Shown here: positions 24,303-32,277 of the stretch, piece after piece
Numbering within the stretch: the first letter of the stretch is position 1
Layout of the letters: every line of letters begins with the position of its first letter
Assembly: GCF_022271435.1 (NCBI RefSeq)
Contig: NZ_JAFIQY010000054.1
Span: forward strand, 1-53,042
From: Streptomyces monomycini
GTDB taxonomy: Bacteria; Actinomycetota; Actinomycetes; Streptomycetales; Streptomycetaceae
Length of the DNA: 53,042 nucleotides
Direction of reading: 5' to 3'
Position numbers and translations under genes: made by a program
The notes under the pieces: generated by a model
The model's database searches: none
Told to the model about the DNA's origin: nothing
What the model saw: the letters and a program-made list of their open reading frames with translations, nothing else

Positions 24303-25295
24303 TCACCCGAACACGGACTGCACCGAATCCCTCGCCCCGTCGGTGACGCCCTGGTGGCGGGTCGCGGCGCCTCCCGTGCGGTTGTCCACGTGTTTCTGGG
24401 CCGCGTCGAGGCCGCGGTTGGTGAGGTCTTCCCGGGCGTGGTCCACGTACGTCTGGGGGTCGGCCAGGCTCTGGGCGCCCTCCTTGAGCCCGTCGACGTA
24501 TTCGCCGGCCTTTTCCTTGCCGATGTCGGCGGTCTCGCCCCAGTCCATGCCGTCCCGGGCACCGAAATGGTTCTCGATGCCCTGCTGGGCGATGTTCTGC
24601 CCCATTTCCGTGGCGGCTTCGGTGGCCTTTCCCTTGCCTTCTTCGACGACCTTGTCCTGGACGGTCTCCTTGACCGTGTCCTTGACCGTCTTCTTGGCGT
24701 AGTCCAGGGCCAGCTGCCGGGATTCCTTGGACACCGCCTTCTTGGCCAGCTTCTTGATGGCGTCCATCGTCGCGTGTTCCATGGCCTTGGTGACGGCCTG
24801 GACGACCTCTTGTTTGATCTTGTTCAGAATCTCGCGGACGGCGACGCGGGTGATTTGTGTGGCACCCGCCGCACCCGCTTCGGACAATCCGAACGTGAAG
24901 GGAGCGGCCGCCTGTGCGGCGATCAGTTCGACCGCGAGGACGACGAGCTGCGCGATGATGGCGATCTTGCCGGTGAGTACGGCGATGGCGGCCGCGTCGA
25001 AAGCCAGGGCGATGGTCTCGGCGGCGATCTGCGCGTCCCGCAGATAGTGGTCGGAGCCGGCGCTGCCGGAGAAGGCGCCCCATTCCTTGGTGAATCCGTC
25101 GACGGCTTCACCCGTGTTCGCCCCGAACACCTCGTTCGCCGCCGACGAGCCCTGGGAGGCTGCCTGTTCGACCTGCGCGGCGAAGGCGCGCCAGGTCTCG
25201 GCGCACTTGAAGAGCGTGTCCTCGTCGGCCTGCGGCCAGTCGTACCCGAGGAGTCCGAGGACCCAGGCGACCTCGCTCGGCAGTGTCAGTGACAC
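24303..25295 (-). CDS. Large helical protein with CpnT-like / WXG100-like N-terminal domain (minus-strand paralogue)
   Basis: 330 residues, MSLTLPSEVAWVLGLLGYDWPQADED..., alignable along its length with the 361-residue protein of the facing cassette: the same AQLVVLAVELIAAQAAAPFTFGLSE core and a GQNIAQQGIENHFGARDGMD block. It ends DSVQSVFG, like DVRAVFG in the paralogue, so the shared C-terminus is genuine and neither carries a recognisable toxin domain. GTG 25295 follows GGGGGAC. The middle is rich in Lys/Glu amphipathic helices (KKTVKDTVKETVQDKVVEEGKGK). It follows a WXG100 gene on the same strand, 138 bp upstream. Role unknown; an ESX-exported partner protein is the best guess. Confidence 0.82.
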   Translation of the reverse strand: MSLTLPSEVAWVLGLLGYDWPQADEDTLFKCAETWRAFAAQVEQAASQGSSAANEVFGANTGEAVDGFTKEWGAFSGSAGSDHYLRDAQIAAETIALAFDAAAIAVLTGKIAIIAQLVVLAVELIAAQAAAPFTFGLSEAGAAGATQITRVAVREILNKIKQEVVQAVTKAMEHATMDAIKKLAKKAVSKESRQLALDYAKKTVKDTVKETVQDKVVEEGKGKATEAATEMGQNIAQQGIENHFGARDGMDWGETADIGKEKAGEYVDGLKEGAQSLADPQTYVDHAREDLTNRGLDAAQKHVDNRTGGAATRHQGVTDGARDSVQSVFG

Positions 25296-25344
25296 AGTGA
25301 TCGTCCCCCGTGCGGTTGCAGCCGTGTGCGGCTGGAGTGATCGT

Positions 25345-25420
25345 GCTCATGGCCGTGCGCGCTGCCATGCGTACGGCCATGCATGCGGCCGTGTGTACGG
25401 CCGCGCTCATGGCCGTACGG
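25345..25420. repeat. Degenerate CATGGCCGTACGG-type repeats
   Basis: GCTCATGGCCGT occurs at 25345 and 25405, with several TACGGCC/CATGC words between them. The cluster fills much of the 138-bp gap between the minus-strand WXG100 gene and the large helical gene. Function unknown. Confidence 0.5.
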
Positions 25421-25433
25421 TCCGCGGTGTTCT

Positions 25434-25763
25434 TCAGACGGCGGGGCGGGGAACCGAACTGACGACGTGGACGCCCTCTTCGTCGGAGGCCGTGTAGGTG
25501 CGCGCCATACCCTGGAGTTTGTCGCCGATGTCCTCGATGCGTTCGCTCAGCGAATCCATGGAGGTGAACATGCCGTCGCGGATCGGGGTGTAGACGACGT
25601 CGAAGGCCGCGCCGAAGTCGGCGTCCTCCCAGGGCTTTCCGAGGCCCTCCAGGTCGTCCTTGAGTTTCTTGGCGGCCTTGCCGAACTCCGTGCCGATGTT
25701 CACGAACGCATGACCCTGTGTGCGCAGCACCTCAGGATCCACGTCGAATGCCTGGTCCGCCAT
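25434..25763 (-). CDS. WXG100-like protein (minus-strand cassette)
   Basis: 109 residues, MADQAFDVDPEVLRTQG..., paralogous to the 113-residue plus-strand protein. The turn is W45-E46-D47, so the canonical Gly is replaced by Asp. Y90-T-A-S-D94 matches the YxxxD signal. ATG 25763 is chosen because GGGGGTC precedes it and the length then matches the paralogue; an upstream in-frame ATG at 25778 is the alternative. A strong-looking promoter lies about 70 bp upstream. It heads the minus-strand cassette with the 330-residue protein. Confidence 0.82.
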   Translation of the reverse strand: MADQAFDVDPEVLRTQGHAFVNIGTEFGKAAKKLKDDLEGLGKPWEDADFGAAFDVVYTPIRDGMFTSMDSLSERIEDIGDKLQGMARTYTASDEEGVHVVSSVPRPAV

Positions 25764-26201
25764 CACGACCCCCGTCATTGCCCTGTCATTCGCGCCCGGC
25801 GTGTTTGTCTCTCGACAGGCCCGGCGTGACCACTTTATGTGTTCTTAACGCAGGCATGTCAAGGCGGTCCCGAGCGGGCGGGCGCCTGACAGGCGGCCTG
25901 CGCGCCACAGGGACAGCGGCTGCGAAAAGGGTTTCAACAGGGCGCCGCAGAGGGCTCGTTGAAACACGTGCGAGCGTGGAATCCACTCGAATGCGGCTCG
26001 AATTCGGGGGGATTGACCGTGCTGCGGTGTTGGCGACGACCGGAATGCGAGACGGGAGGGAATGGTGCGCACGGGGAAAGAGATGGTTAAGTCTTGGTAC
26101 CTGCCCGGTCAAGAGGCCGCGCGCCCCGGGTGGCGTGCGTGCGTGTGCCGTACGGCTGCCGAGCAGGCCGACACTGCCCTCCACAGCAACGCGGTCCTTC
26201 C
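25764..26201. other. Divergent spacer
   Basis: 438 bp between the minus-strand WXG100 gene and the plus-strand membrane-protein cluster. It contains the minus-strand promoter at 25832-25862 and presumably a plus-strand promoter that I could not locate. The open frames crossing it lack family features. Confidence 0.45.
25832..25862 (-). promoter_or_regulatory. Putative housekeeping-sigma promoter of the minus-strand WXG cassette
   Basis: Read on the minus strand: perfect -35 TTGACA (25862-25857), then CATAAA after 17 bp or TAAAGT after 19 bp. It lies about 70 bp upstream of the 25763 start. Confidence 0.55.
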
Positions 26202-26822
26202 ATGCCCCCGCAGCCCTTCTTCCGCAGGCGCTCGCCGTCCCCGCGCACGCGCTCCTCGACCCGGTTGCCGTCCACGGCGGGCAGGGTCGTAGGCGCCGGT
26301 CCGGCCCTCGCCGGACTCTTCTTCGGCGGGATGGCCGCCAAGGACATGGGTTACCCGAACGACCACAAGGGGGACGGTGGCACGCTCACCGTCCAGGACT
26401 GCCGTGCACACTTCGACCGCGTCGGCTCGTCCCGCCACCGGCACGCGCGGCCCGTCGTCACCTGCACCGGCACCTTCCGGGACGACCGGGGTGGTGCCAC
26501 GGTCGCGGACGCGACGGTGGAGACCGGTGCCAAGTTCGACCCGGGCCAGCAGGTGGCGGTCCAGAAGACGGACTACACGTTCGTCATGATCGACGAGGAG
26601 TGGATCCGGCAGAGCCCGGACATCGTCTGCGTCTCGGTGTGCGCGCTCGTGGCCGGAGTGTTCTGCCTGCTCACCGGCTTCGGCGTACGGCGCGGCCCGG
26701 GGTTCTGGGACGCCTGGCACCGGGCGCCCGGCGGGACGGTGGTCTGCGCCGTACTGGCCGGGGCCGGCGGTCTGGCCGCTCTCTGCGCGGGTGCGGCGCT
26801 GCTCGTCGGCGGCATCGTCTGA
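26202..26822 (+). CDS. Membrane protein of a tandem three-copy family (copy 1)
   Basis: 206 residues: a basic N-terminus, a first membrane helix (VVGAGPALAGLFFGGMAA), an external loop of about 100 residues with a cysteine pair (VQDCRAHF and VTCTGTFRDD), then two C-terminal membrane helices (IVCVSVCALVAGVFCLLTGFGV and a Gly/Ala-rich one). The same plan occurs in the two genes downstream. The ATG 26202 start is not supported by a clear ribosome-binding site, and an upstream in-frame start is possible. It is translationally coupled to the next gene by TGATG. No named family recognised. Confidence 0.7.
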   Translation: MPPQPFFRRRSPSPRTRSSTRLPSTAGRVVGAGPALAGLFFGGMAAKDMGYPNDHKGDGGTLTVQDCRAHFDRVGSSRHRHARPVVTCTGTFRDDRGGATVADATVETGAKFDPGQQVAVQKTDYTFVMIDEEWIRQSPDIVCVSVCALVAGVFCLLTGFGVRRGPGFWDAWHRAPGGTVVCAVLAGAGGLAALCAGAALLVGGIV

Positions 26823-27310
26823 TGCCGCCGACGGCAGCGCGCCGTGCGCCCCTCGCGTCACTCCGCTCGCTCAGCCGGGCCCGGGAGCGCTACACGGCCG
26901 GCGGCAGCGGCCGGCACGGCAGCCGGACGATCAGCTGTACGGGCACGTTCCGGACCGATGGGGACATCGACGGTGCCCGCGCGGTCAATCCCTTCGGGGC
27001 GTTCCACCCCGACACGGTGTATCCGCCGGGCACCCGGGTCCCCGTACAGAGCGGTGACGGCAGAACGTACGTGGCCGCCGGCCGGGAGCAGCTGTGGGGC
27101 CGGGCCGCCGGGGTGTCCGTGTCCCTGCCGATGCTCGCGGCGGGCACTTTCTGCCTGCTCACCGGCTTCGGCGCCCGCCGGGGACGGCCGTTCGGCGACG
27201 GCGGGGGCGGACTGCCCGGCGGGGTGGTGCTGCGCCCGCTGCTGCTGTCCGCCACCGGGGTGGGCATCCTTGGTGCAGCCGTCTTCCTCTTTTTGCAGCA
27301 TTACGGGTGA
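26822..27310 (+). CDS. Membrane protein of the same family (copy 2, N-terminally reduced)
   Basis: 162 residues, starting at the ATG overlapping the upstream stop (TGATG). It keeps the ISCTGTFRTD block and the helix AAGTFCLLTGFGARRGRPF, almost matching copy 1 (AGVFCLLTGFGVRRGPGF). It lacks the first membrane helix and the first cysteine of the loop. It may be a partial duplicate, now possibly non-functional or acting as a partner of copy 1. The C-terminal helix LLLSATGVGILGAAVFLFL is present. Its frame stays open far upstream, but only this section resembles the family. Confidence 0.6.
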   Translation: MPPTAARRAPLASLRSLSRARERYTAGGSGRHGSRTISCTGTFRTDGDIDGARAVNPFGAFHPDTVYPPGTRVPVQSGDGRTYVAAGREQLWGRAAGVSVSLPMLAAGTFCLLTGFGARRGRPFGDGGGGLPGGVVLRPLLLSATGVGILGAAVFLFLQHYG

Positions 27311-27357
27311 CGCTGCGGACCGCCTGGCCGGCCGGGCGGGTGCGTCCGGGCCGTAGG

Positions 27358-27411
27358 CTCGGCACATCGCGGAAGCACGTACACCTCGGCACATCGCGGA
27401 AGCACGTACAC
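27358..27411. repeat. Perfect 27-bp direct repeat, two copies
   Basis: Units at 27358-27384 and 27385-27411 are identical (each begins CTCGGCACATCGCGG). They lie in the gap before the next membrane-protein gene. Confidence 0.9.
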
Positions 27412-27495
27412 CCCGTACGCGCGGCATGACCGGCATACCGACGCGTGCATCGTTCGTCCTGCACCTTCGCACGCCCCTGGAAAGGATCGCTGACC

Positions 27496-28134
27496 ATGGC
27501 AGCACAGTCGGAACACACCAGGTCAGGCGCGTCCCATGCCTCCAGTGCGGGCGATGCGCCGGGTGTGGGGGACGGGGTGAAGCGCGGTCTGGGGCGGCTG
27601 ATCGGGGTGGGCGTTCTCCTGGCCGCGCTGCTGCTGATCGCGATCGGCGTCTACGTGGGCCCGTACTCGGTGTGGGTGGACGGCAGCCCCGGCAAGATCA
27701 CCGTGGAGGCGTGCGCCACGGACTACCACTACGCGAACAAGCAGCACTCGGGGAACCGTACGCGGGACATCCAGTGCTACGGCACGTTCCGGTCGGACGA
27801 CGGCCGGACCAAGGACCTGAACGCCAGCGTCGACTCCTGGCACCGGTTCAAGGAGGGCGACCTGATCGAGGTGCGCCAGGTCGGCCGCTCCAGCTACGTC
27901 CAGCACAGCTGGAACCGCCTGGCCAACGGCGTGCTGTGCCTCTGCGGCGGACTGGTCGTCCTCGTCCTGGGCGTGCTCTGCACGGTGACCGGCTACCGCT
28001 TCCGGAACGCCCCGACCTTCGACGATGCGTGGCGTTCGGTCGGCCCCGGCGTGCTGCGGACGCTGATGGTCGGGCTGATGGCCGCGGGACTGATCGGCGC
28101 GGTGCTGTCCGGCGCGGTGCTCTTCTTCACTTAG
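27496..28134 (+). CDS. Membrane protein of the same family (copy 3)
   Basis: 212 residues with three predicted membrane helices: VGVLLAALLLIAIGVYVG, GVLCLCGGLVVLVLGVLCTVTG and VGLMAAGLIGAVLSGAVLFF. The loop between the first two has the family cysteines VEACATDYHY and IQCYGTFRSDDG, so this copy is the most complete. ATG 27496 follows AAAGGA. The stop codon's last base begins a seven-copy GCCGGGA array. The shared loop hints at a small disulfide-bonded external domain; function unknown. Closeness to ESX genes suggests an envelope role, but that is inference only. Confidence 0.78.
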   Translation: MAAQSEHTRSGASHASSAGDAPGVGDGVKRGLGRLIGVGVLLAALLLIAIGVYVGPYSVWVDGSPGKITVEACATDYHYANKQHSGNRTRDIQCYGTFRSDDGRTKDLNASVDSWHRFKEGDLIEVRQVGRSSYVQHSWNRLANGVLCLCGGLVVLVLGVLCTVTGYRFRNAPTFDDAWRSVGPGVLRTLMVGLMAAGLIGAVLSGAVLFFT

Positions 28135-28182
28135 CCGGGAGCCGGGAGCCGGGAGCCGGGAGCCGGGAGCCGGGAGCCGGGA
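28134..28182. repeat. (GCCGGGA)7 microsatellite
   Basis: Seven exact 7-bp copies follow directly on the stop of the upstream gene; degenerate GGGAGAGTCGGGAGAGCCGG continues the pattern. It is likely to vary in copy number between strains. Confidence 0.95.
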
Positions 28183-28265
28183 GAGTCGGGAGAGCCGGAA
28201 TCGAGGGCCGGGGAGGCGAACGCAGCCGTACGGGCCCGAACAGCCGTCCCGTACCATTCCCGCTC

Positions 28266-28580
28266 ATGGACGCACCCGCCGATGCCGCCGATGCCGACGA
28301 ACAGCCCCTGCCCGCCCGCCGCGTCAACCTGACGCCGCGTCAGGCACGGCAGGTACGGATCGTTCTGGCCTCCGTGCTGATGGCCGCGATGGCGGCCGTA
28401 CTCGTGATCCGCCTCGCGAGCCGTACGTCGGTCCTGGTCGTAGGGGTGTACGGGGCCGCGCTGATCCTGTGCGGGGTCGTGATCGAGCTGAGCCGCAACG
28501 GACGTACGCGGCTGGGCACCTGGCTGCTCGGCCTGGGCCTGGCGGCGGCCCTCGCCGCCGACTGGCTGCTGCTCCCCTGA
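28266..28580 (+). CDS. Small three-helix membrane protein
   Basis: 104 residues: a polar N-terminus (MDAPADAADADEQPLPARR), then three membrane helices (IVLASVLMAAMAAVLVI, SVLVVGVYGAALILCGVVI and LGTWLLGLGLAAALAADWLLL). There is no enzymatic motif and no family I can name. ATG 28266 is the only sensible start; no strong ribosome-binding site precedes it. It follows the microsatellite and is convergent with the minus-strand SUKH-4 gene. Confidence 0.65.
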   Translation: MDAPADAADADEQPLPARRVNLTPRQARQVRIVLASVLMAAMAAVLVIRLASRTSVLVVGVYGAALILCGVVIELSRNGRTRLGTWLLGLGLAAALAADWLLLP

Positions 28581-28675
28581 GGGGCCCTGCCGCGCCCCGC
28601 ACGCCCCCGAACACCTTCACACGCCCCCCAACACCCCCACGCGCCCGGTAGAAATCAGCCCGTCAGAACAGCCCG

Positions 28676-30073
28676 TCAGAACAGCCCGTGCCACATCTGC
28701 TCGACGACCAGGGACCACCAGTTCTTGTCGCTGTCCAGGGCCCACGCGTCGATCGCGACCAGCTGTTCCTGGAAGGCGGCGACCGCCGCACCCGCCGCCC
28801 GCGGGTCCATGCCCCGCATCCGCTGCCGAGTAAGCGTCAGCAGGGCCAGGGACCGCAGGAACGCCGCGAGGGAGGCGTTGACGAACCGGCCGCCGCCCGA
28901 GGACGGCTGGACCGCCCACACCGCGCCGATCAGCGCCCGGCTCTCCTCCGGCGCCGTGCACTGGACGGTGACCAGGTAGGCGCCGTCCGTCCCGATGCGG
29001 ACATGGCCCGCCAGGTTGCCGAGCGTCGCTTCGGAGGCCTCCGTGCCGATCGCGCGCAGATGCGTGGCCGCGTCCGTGAACAGGCCGCCGGCCGGCGCCC
29101 GGCCCGCCTGGTCGGCGGTGAAGAAGTACGGGACCTCCGCGGGCAGACCGGCCCAGGTCAGCGTCTTCTTGGCGGCCTCGGGCAGCTGGGTGCCCGCGAT
29201 GTCGTCCGCGTCCGGGCGGAACACTCCTTGCGGACCGAACGCCTCGGCGAGCTGCTTGCCGAGTGCCACGTCCCGTACCGGCTCGGCCGGCGACACGCTG
29301 TCGGGCGACGGGACCGGCAGCCGGTGGGGGCGCGGCGGCGGCTGCTGTCCCGAGAGCTGGTGCATCATCTCGACGTGCCGCAGCAGACCGGCGACGCCCG
29401 CGGCGCGCTCCTCCGGCGTCGCGCCGTACCCCTCGGTGCAGGAGAAGCGGGCGTTGGGGAAGGCGCGGAAGACGAAGTCGCCGGTGTAGCCGCCCGGGAA
29501 CAGCGCGGGGCGGAGGTCGGTGTGGACCGCGCGTACGTCCTCGCCACGGACGCCGATGCGCCGCAGCTCGTCGAAGAGCTGGTACTCGGCGGGCGGCAGA
29601 CCGGGGCGTGACACGCGCACCAGGTTCGTCTCCGCGCCGCTGGACGGGTCGTCGTACGTGGCGACGGCGGTGTTGCCGGGTCCGGTGACCGGCGGCCCGG
29701 CGGACGCCGCCGCGGGCGTACCGCTGTCCGCATCGCTGCCCGTACCGCTGCCCGCATCGACGTGCGCACCGTCGCCCGTACCGCTGTCCGCGCCGTGCTT
29801 CCGCCGGTACATCCGGACGACCTCCTCGACCGGCACGGAAGGCCAGACCGTCAGCTCGCCGTCGGCCCGGTCGACGACGCCACAGGCGTTGCCCACCTCC
29901 GCCGGCGGTCGCCGGCGGCCGGTCGCCGGATCGACCTCGGGCGGCGGCGGAACCGCCCACACCACCCAGCCGAGGTCGAATTCCTCCATACCGACCTGGC
30001 GCGGCGGGCCCTGGTGCCCCTCGGGGTTGAGCCAGCGGTCGGCGGTGGCCTGGGCCTGCGCCTGGGTGATCAC
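28676..30073 (-). CDS. Imm35 / deaminase-like / SUKH-4 immunity-type protein
   Basis: 465 residues in three parts. Residues 1-90 (TQAQAQATADRWLNPEG, then EFDLGWVVWAVPPPP and LTVWPSVPVEEV) resemble the Imm35-like domain. After a linker, residues ~160-240 (VHTDLRPALFPGGYTGDF, then GYGATPEERAAGVAGL) resemble toxin-type nucleic-acid deaminases, but the catalytic His/Glu pair is HTD and the zinc cysteines are missing, so it should be inactive. Residues ~265-445 end in RFVNASLAAFLRSLALL, a SUKH-4 signature. SUKH proteins usually neutralise polymorphic toxins. GTG 30073 follows GAAGGAGA and overlaps the NTPase stop by 4 nt (GTGA). No cognate toxin is visible in the window. Confidence 0.78.
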   Translation of the reverse strand: MITQAQAQATADRWLNPEGHQGPPRQVGMEEFDLGWVVWAVPPPPEVDPATGRRRPPAEVGNACGVVDRADGELTVWPSVPVEEVVRMYRRKHGADSGTGDGAHVDAGSGTGSDADSGTPAAASAGPPVTGPGNTAVATYDDPSSGAETNLVRVSRPGLPPAEYQLFDELRRIGVRGEDVRAVHTDLRPALFPGGYTGDFVFRAFPNARFSCTEGYGATPEERAAGVAGLLRHVEMMHQLSGQQPPPRPHRLPVPSPDSVSPAEPVRDVALGKQLAEAFGPQGVFRPDADDIAGTQLPEAAKKTLTWAGLPAEVPYFFTADQAGRAPAGGLFTDAATHLRAIGTEASEATLGNLAGHVRIGTDGAYLVTVQCTAPEESRALIGAVWAVQPSSGGGRFVNASLAAFLRSLALLTLTRQRMRGMDPRAAGAAVAAFQEQLVAIDAWALDSDKNWWSLVVEQMWHGLF

Positions 30074-32277
30074 GTGCGGTCTCCTTCGCGGCCGTGCGGA
30101 CCGGCGGGGGTGTCGGCAGGGGGAGCAGGGGCGGGTACGGGGGCGGAGCGGGGCGCCGAGGCGGGTACGGGGGCGGGCCGGGGCGCGGGCAGCGGTATCT
30201 GCAACGCCTTGACGCCGCGCTCCGTGGCGACGACCAGGACGCCCTCGGGCGAGAGGTCGGCGCCCGTGAAGGGGACGTCGCTGACGAGGGCGGCCACCAC
30301 CTCCGTACGCTGCCGGTCCCAGACCCGGACGTAGTCCGCGCCCCGGCTGAGCGTGAGCGGCCCCGCTGCCCGTACATCCTCCGAGGGGCGCAGGACCTGC
30401 GCCGGATCGGCGTCCACGAGTCCAGGGCTCAGCAGCCGATGGACGAGCACGGCGTGCCCGCCCGCTTCCCCGGGGCCCGATGCGGCCCCGGGGCCGGCGG
30501 CCCCGGACGCCGCACCGGCTCCGGGTTCGGCCCCGGATCCGGTCCCGGTCGTGGCCCCGGCGAGGGCAGTACGCGAGCCAGGGGGGCCTTCGGGGACGAC
30601 GATCGCGGCGACCGGCAGCGGGGCGAGCGACGGGTCCGTGCCGGTCGTTGACGGGTCCGTGCCGGTCGGTGCCGTACCGGCCGCGCCCTCGGCGGCGGGA
30701 GACCGCGGCAGGCTGCCGACCGTCACGCCCGTGACCCCGGGCAGCGGCACGCTCCACAGCGTGCGCCACGGCAGGCCGAGGCCAAGTGCGTGCACCGCGT
30801 CCGCGTACGGGCCGAGGCCGTCCTCGACGAAGGCCGTCTCCAGGAGCGCCGCACGCATGACGACGGACGCCTGGGAGCGGGTGAGCAGCGGCGCCGTCCG
30901 CAGGTACGTACGGGCGGGAGCGCCCAGGGTCTCGTACGGCACGGCCTCGATCGCCGTACGCAGCGCGACCGGGTCGGCGTGTGCGAACAGGCCCGGGTCG
31001 GTGAGCAGTTGCGGGAGTAGACCGGCGGCCAGTGTGTGCGCTGCGAGATGGTCGCGGACATACGGGTCGGCGCGGGACCAGTCCTGCTCCGGCACCGCCT
31101 CCAGGAGCGCCATGGCGATACGTGTCTGCGCGTCGCGAGGGTCGGCCAGCCCCGCGCGCACCGCGTCCGCGACGCCGGGATGCACGAGACGCAGCAGCTT
31201 ACGGCCACCATCGTCGGCATCCCCGGCCGCTTCGACGAACGGCCCCGCCAGCAGCATCCCGTCCGCGATCTCCCGGGTCAGGTCGCGCCCGGCGACGGCG
31301 GACGCCAGCGGCCCCCACAGCCCGAGCGGCAGCCCGTCCCCTTCGGCGAGCGCCAGCGGCGCCAGCATCAGCCGCAGCGTCCGCGGGTCGGCGCCCAGCC
31401 GCCGCGCGTGCAGGTCCAGCGCCTCACCCACGCTGCCCGGCAGGTGCGACCCGTCGGTCGGGTCGAAGCCCTCCGGCCGCATCAGGACACACCGCACGGC
31501 GAGCTGCGCGGTCAGCCGGCTGCCGTCGGCGCGCTCCGCGACGGCCTCGGCGAGCGCCCGGCGCGCCCCGGGGTCTTCGGTGTACGGCAGGGCCGGGGCG
31601 CCGGCCTCCGGGGAGAGCGCCGCCTCCACCTGGTGGACCAGCCCCTCGGGATCGGCCCAGCGCGGCTCGTCGAGGTCGATGATCTGCCCATGGCCGGACG
31701 GCAGCGCCGCGATCACCTCGGCGGCCAGCGCCCGCGGCACGTCGGCGAGCAGCTGGACCGTGCCGGTCTCCGCGAGCGGCTTCAGCACGTCCCGTACGAG
31801 ACGCGCGGGCTCGTCGGCGGCCCGCACCGGTCCCGCCCGGTCGACGTCCGGCACGACGACCGTCACCGGGCCGGCAGCCGCGGCGAGCCCGGGGACGATG
31901 TCCGCGCTGCGGGTGGCGGCCAGGCCGAAGTGGTCGGCGAGGGTCCACAGGAGCTGTCCGGCGGTACGGCCCTCGGGAGCGGGCACGGCGGGGGCGGGCA
32001 GGTCGGGCGGTACGATCGTCGGGTCGAGGTCGTCCAGCGGCAGGCGCTTGCGGTGCTCCGGGTCGCACAGCATGAGGAAGCCGGCCACCAGGTGCGAACG
32101 CCCGCTGCCGGGGCTCCCGGTGAGTACGACGACCCGGGGCGCGCCGGGCCACTGCATCCGCCATGCGGCGAGCGCGCGCAGGACGGCGGTGCGGCCGCCG
32201 ATGTACGGATGCGGCGTATAACCCCCCGTACCGCTGCGCTCCTCGCCCGAGGCGTGCATGAATTCCTCGTCCCCCAT
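30070..32277 (-). CDS. P-loop NTPase with STAND-like layout
   Basis: 735 residues. After a short acidic N-terminus the P-loop reads VVVLTGSPGSGRSHL, with the Walker A GSPGSGRS at residues 54-61: the usual Lys is replaced by Arg. An apparent Walker B is VTVVVPDVDRAG, followed by a long helical region. The C-terminal part has a single propeller-like strand set (DYVRVWDRQRTEVVAAL ... GVKALQIPLP) and a Pro/Ala tail. The plan is like STAND NTPases, but no effector domain is visible. ATG 32277 follows GAGGGCGAAGG; an in-frame GTG at 32295 is possible. It is coupled to the SUKH-4 gene by a 4-nt overlap, so the two should work together. Confidence 0.8.
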   Translation of the reverse strand: MGDEEFMHASGEERSGTGGYTPHPYIGGRTAVLRALAAWRMQWPGAPRVVVLTGSPGSGRSHLVAGFLMLCDPEHRKRLPLDDLDPTIVPPDLPAPAVPAPEGRTAGQLLWTLADHFGLAATRSADIVPGLAAAAGPVTVVVPDVDRAGPVRAADEPARLVRDVLKPLAETGTVQLLADVPRALAAEVIAALPSGHGQIIDLDEPRWADPEGLVHQVEAALSPEAGAPALPYTEDPGARRALAEAVAERADGSRLTAQLAVRCVLMRPEGFDPTDGSHLPGSVGEALDLHARRLGADPRTLRLMLAPLALAEGDGLPLGLWGPLASAVAGRDLTREIADGMLLAGPFVEAAGDADDGGRKLLRLVHPGVADAVRAGLADPRDAQTRIAMALLEAVPEQDWSRADPYVRDHLAAHTLAAGLLPQLLTDPGLFAHADPVALRTAIEAVPYETLGAPARTYLRTAPLLTRSQASVVMRAALLETAFVEDGLGPYADAVHALGLGLPWRTLWSVPLPGVTGVTVGSLPRSPAAEGAAGTAPTGTDPSTTGTDPSLAPLPVAAIVVPEGPPGSRTALAGATTGTGSGAEPGAGAASGAAGPGAASGPGEAGGHAVLVHRLLSPGLVDADPAQVLRPSEDVRAAGPLTLSRGADYVRVWDRQRTEVVAALVSDVPFTGADLSPEGVLVVATERGVKALQIPLPAPRPAPVPASAPRSAPVPAPAPPADTPAGPHGREGDRT

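Noticed and set aside
28182..28265. Insertion sequence or CRISPR beside the microsatellite
   Set aside because: The units are 7 bp and adjacent, without spacers, inverted ends or transposase; it is a simple tandem repeat.
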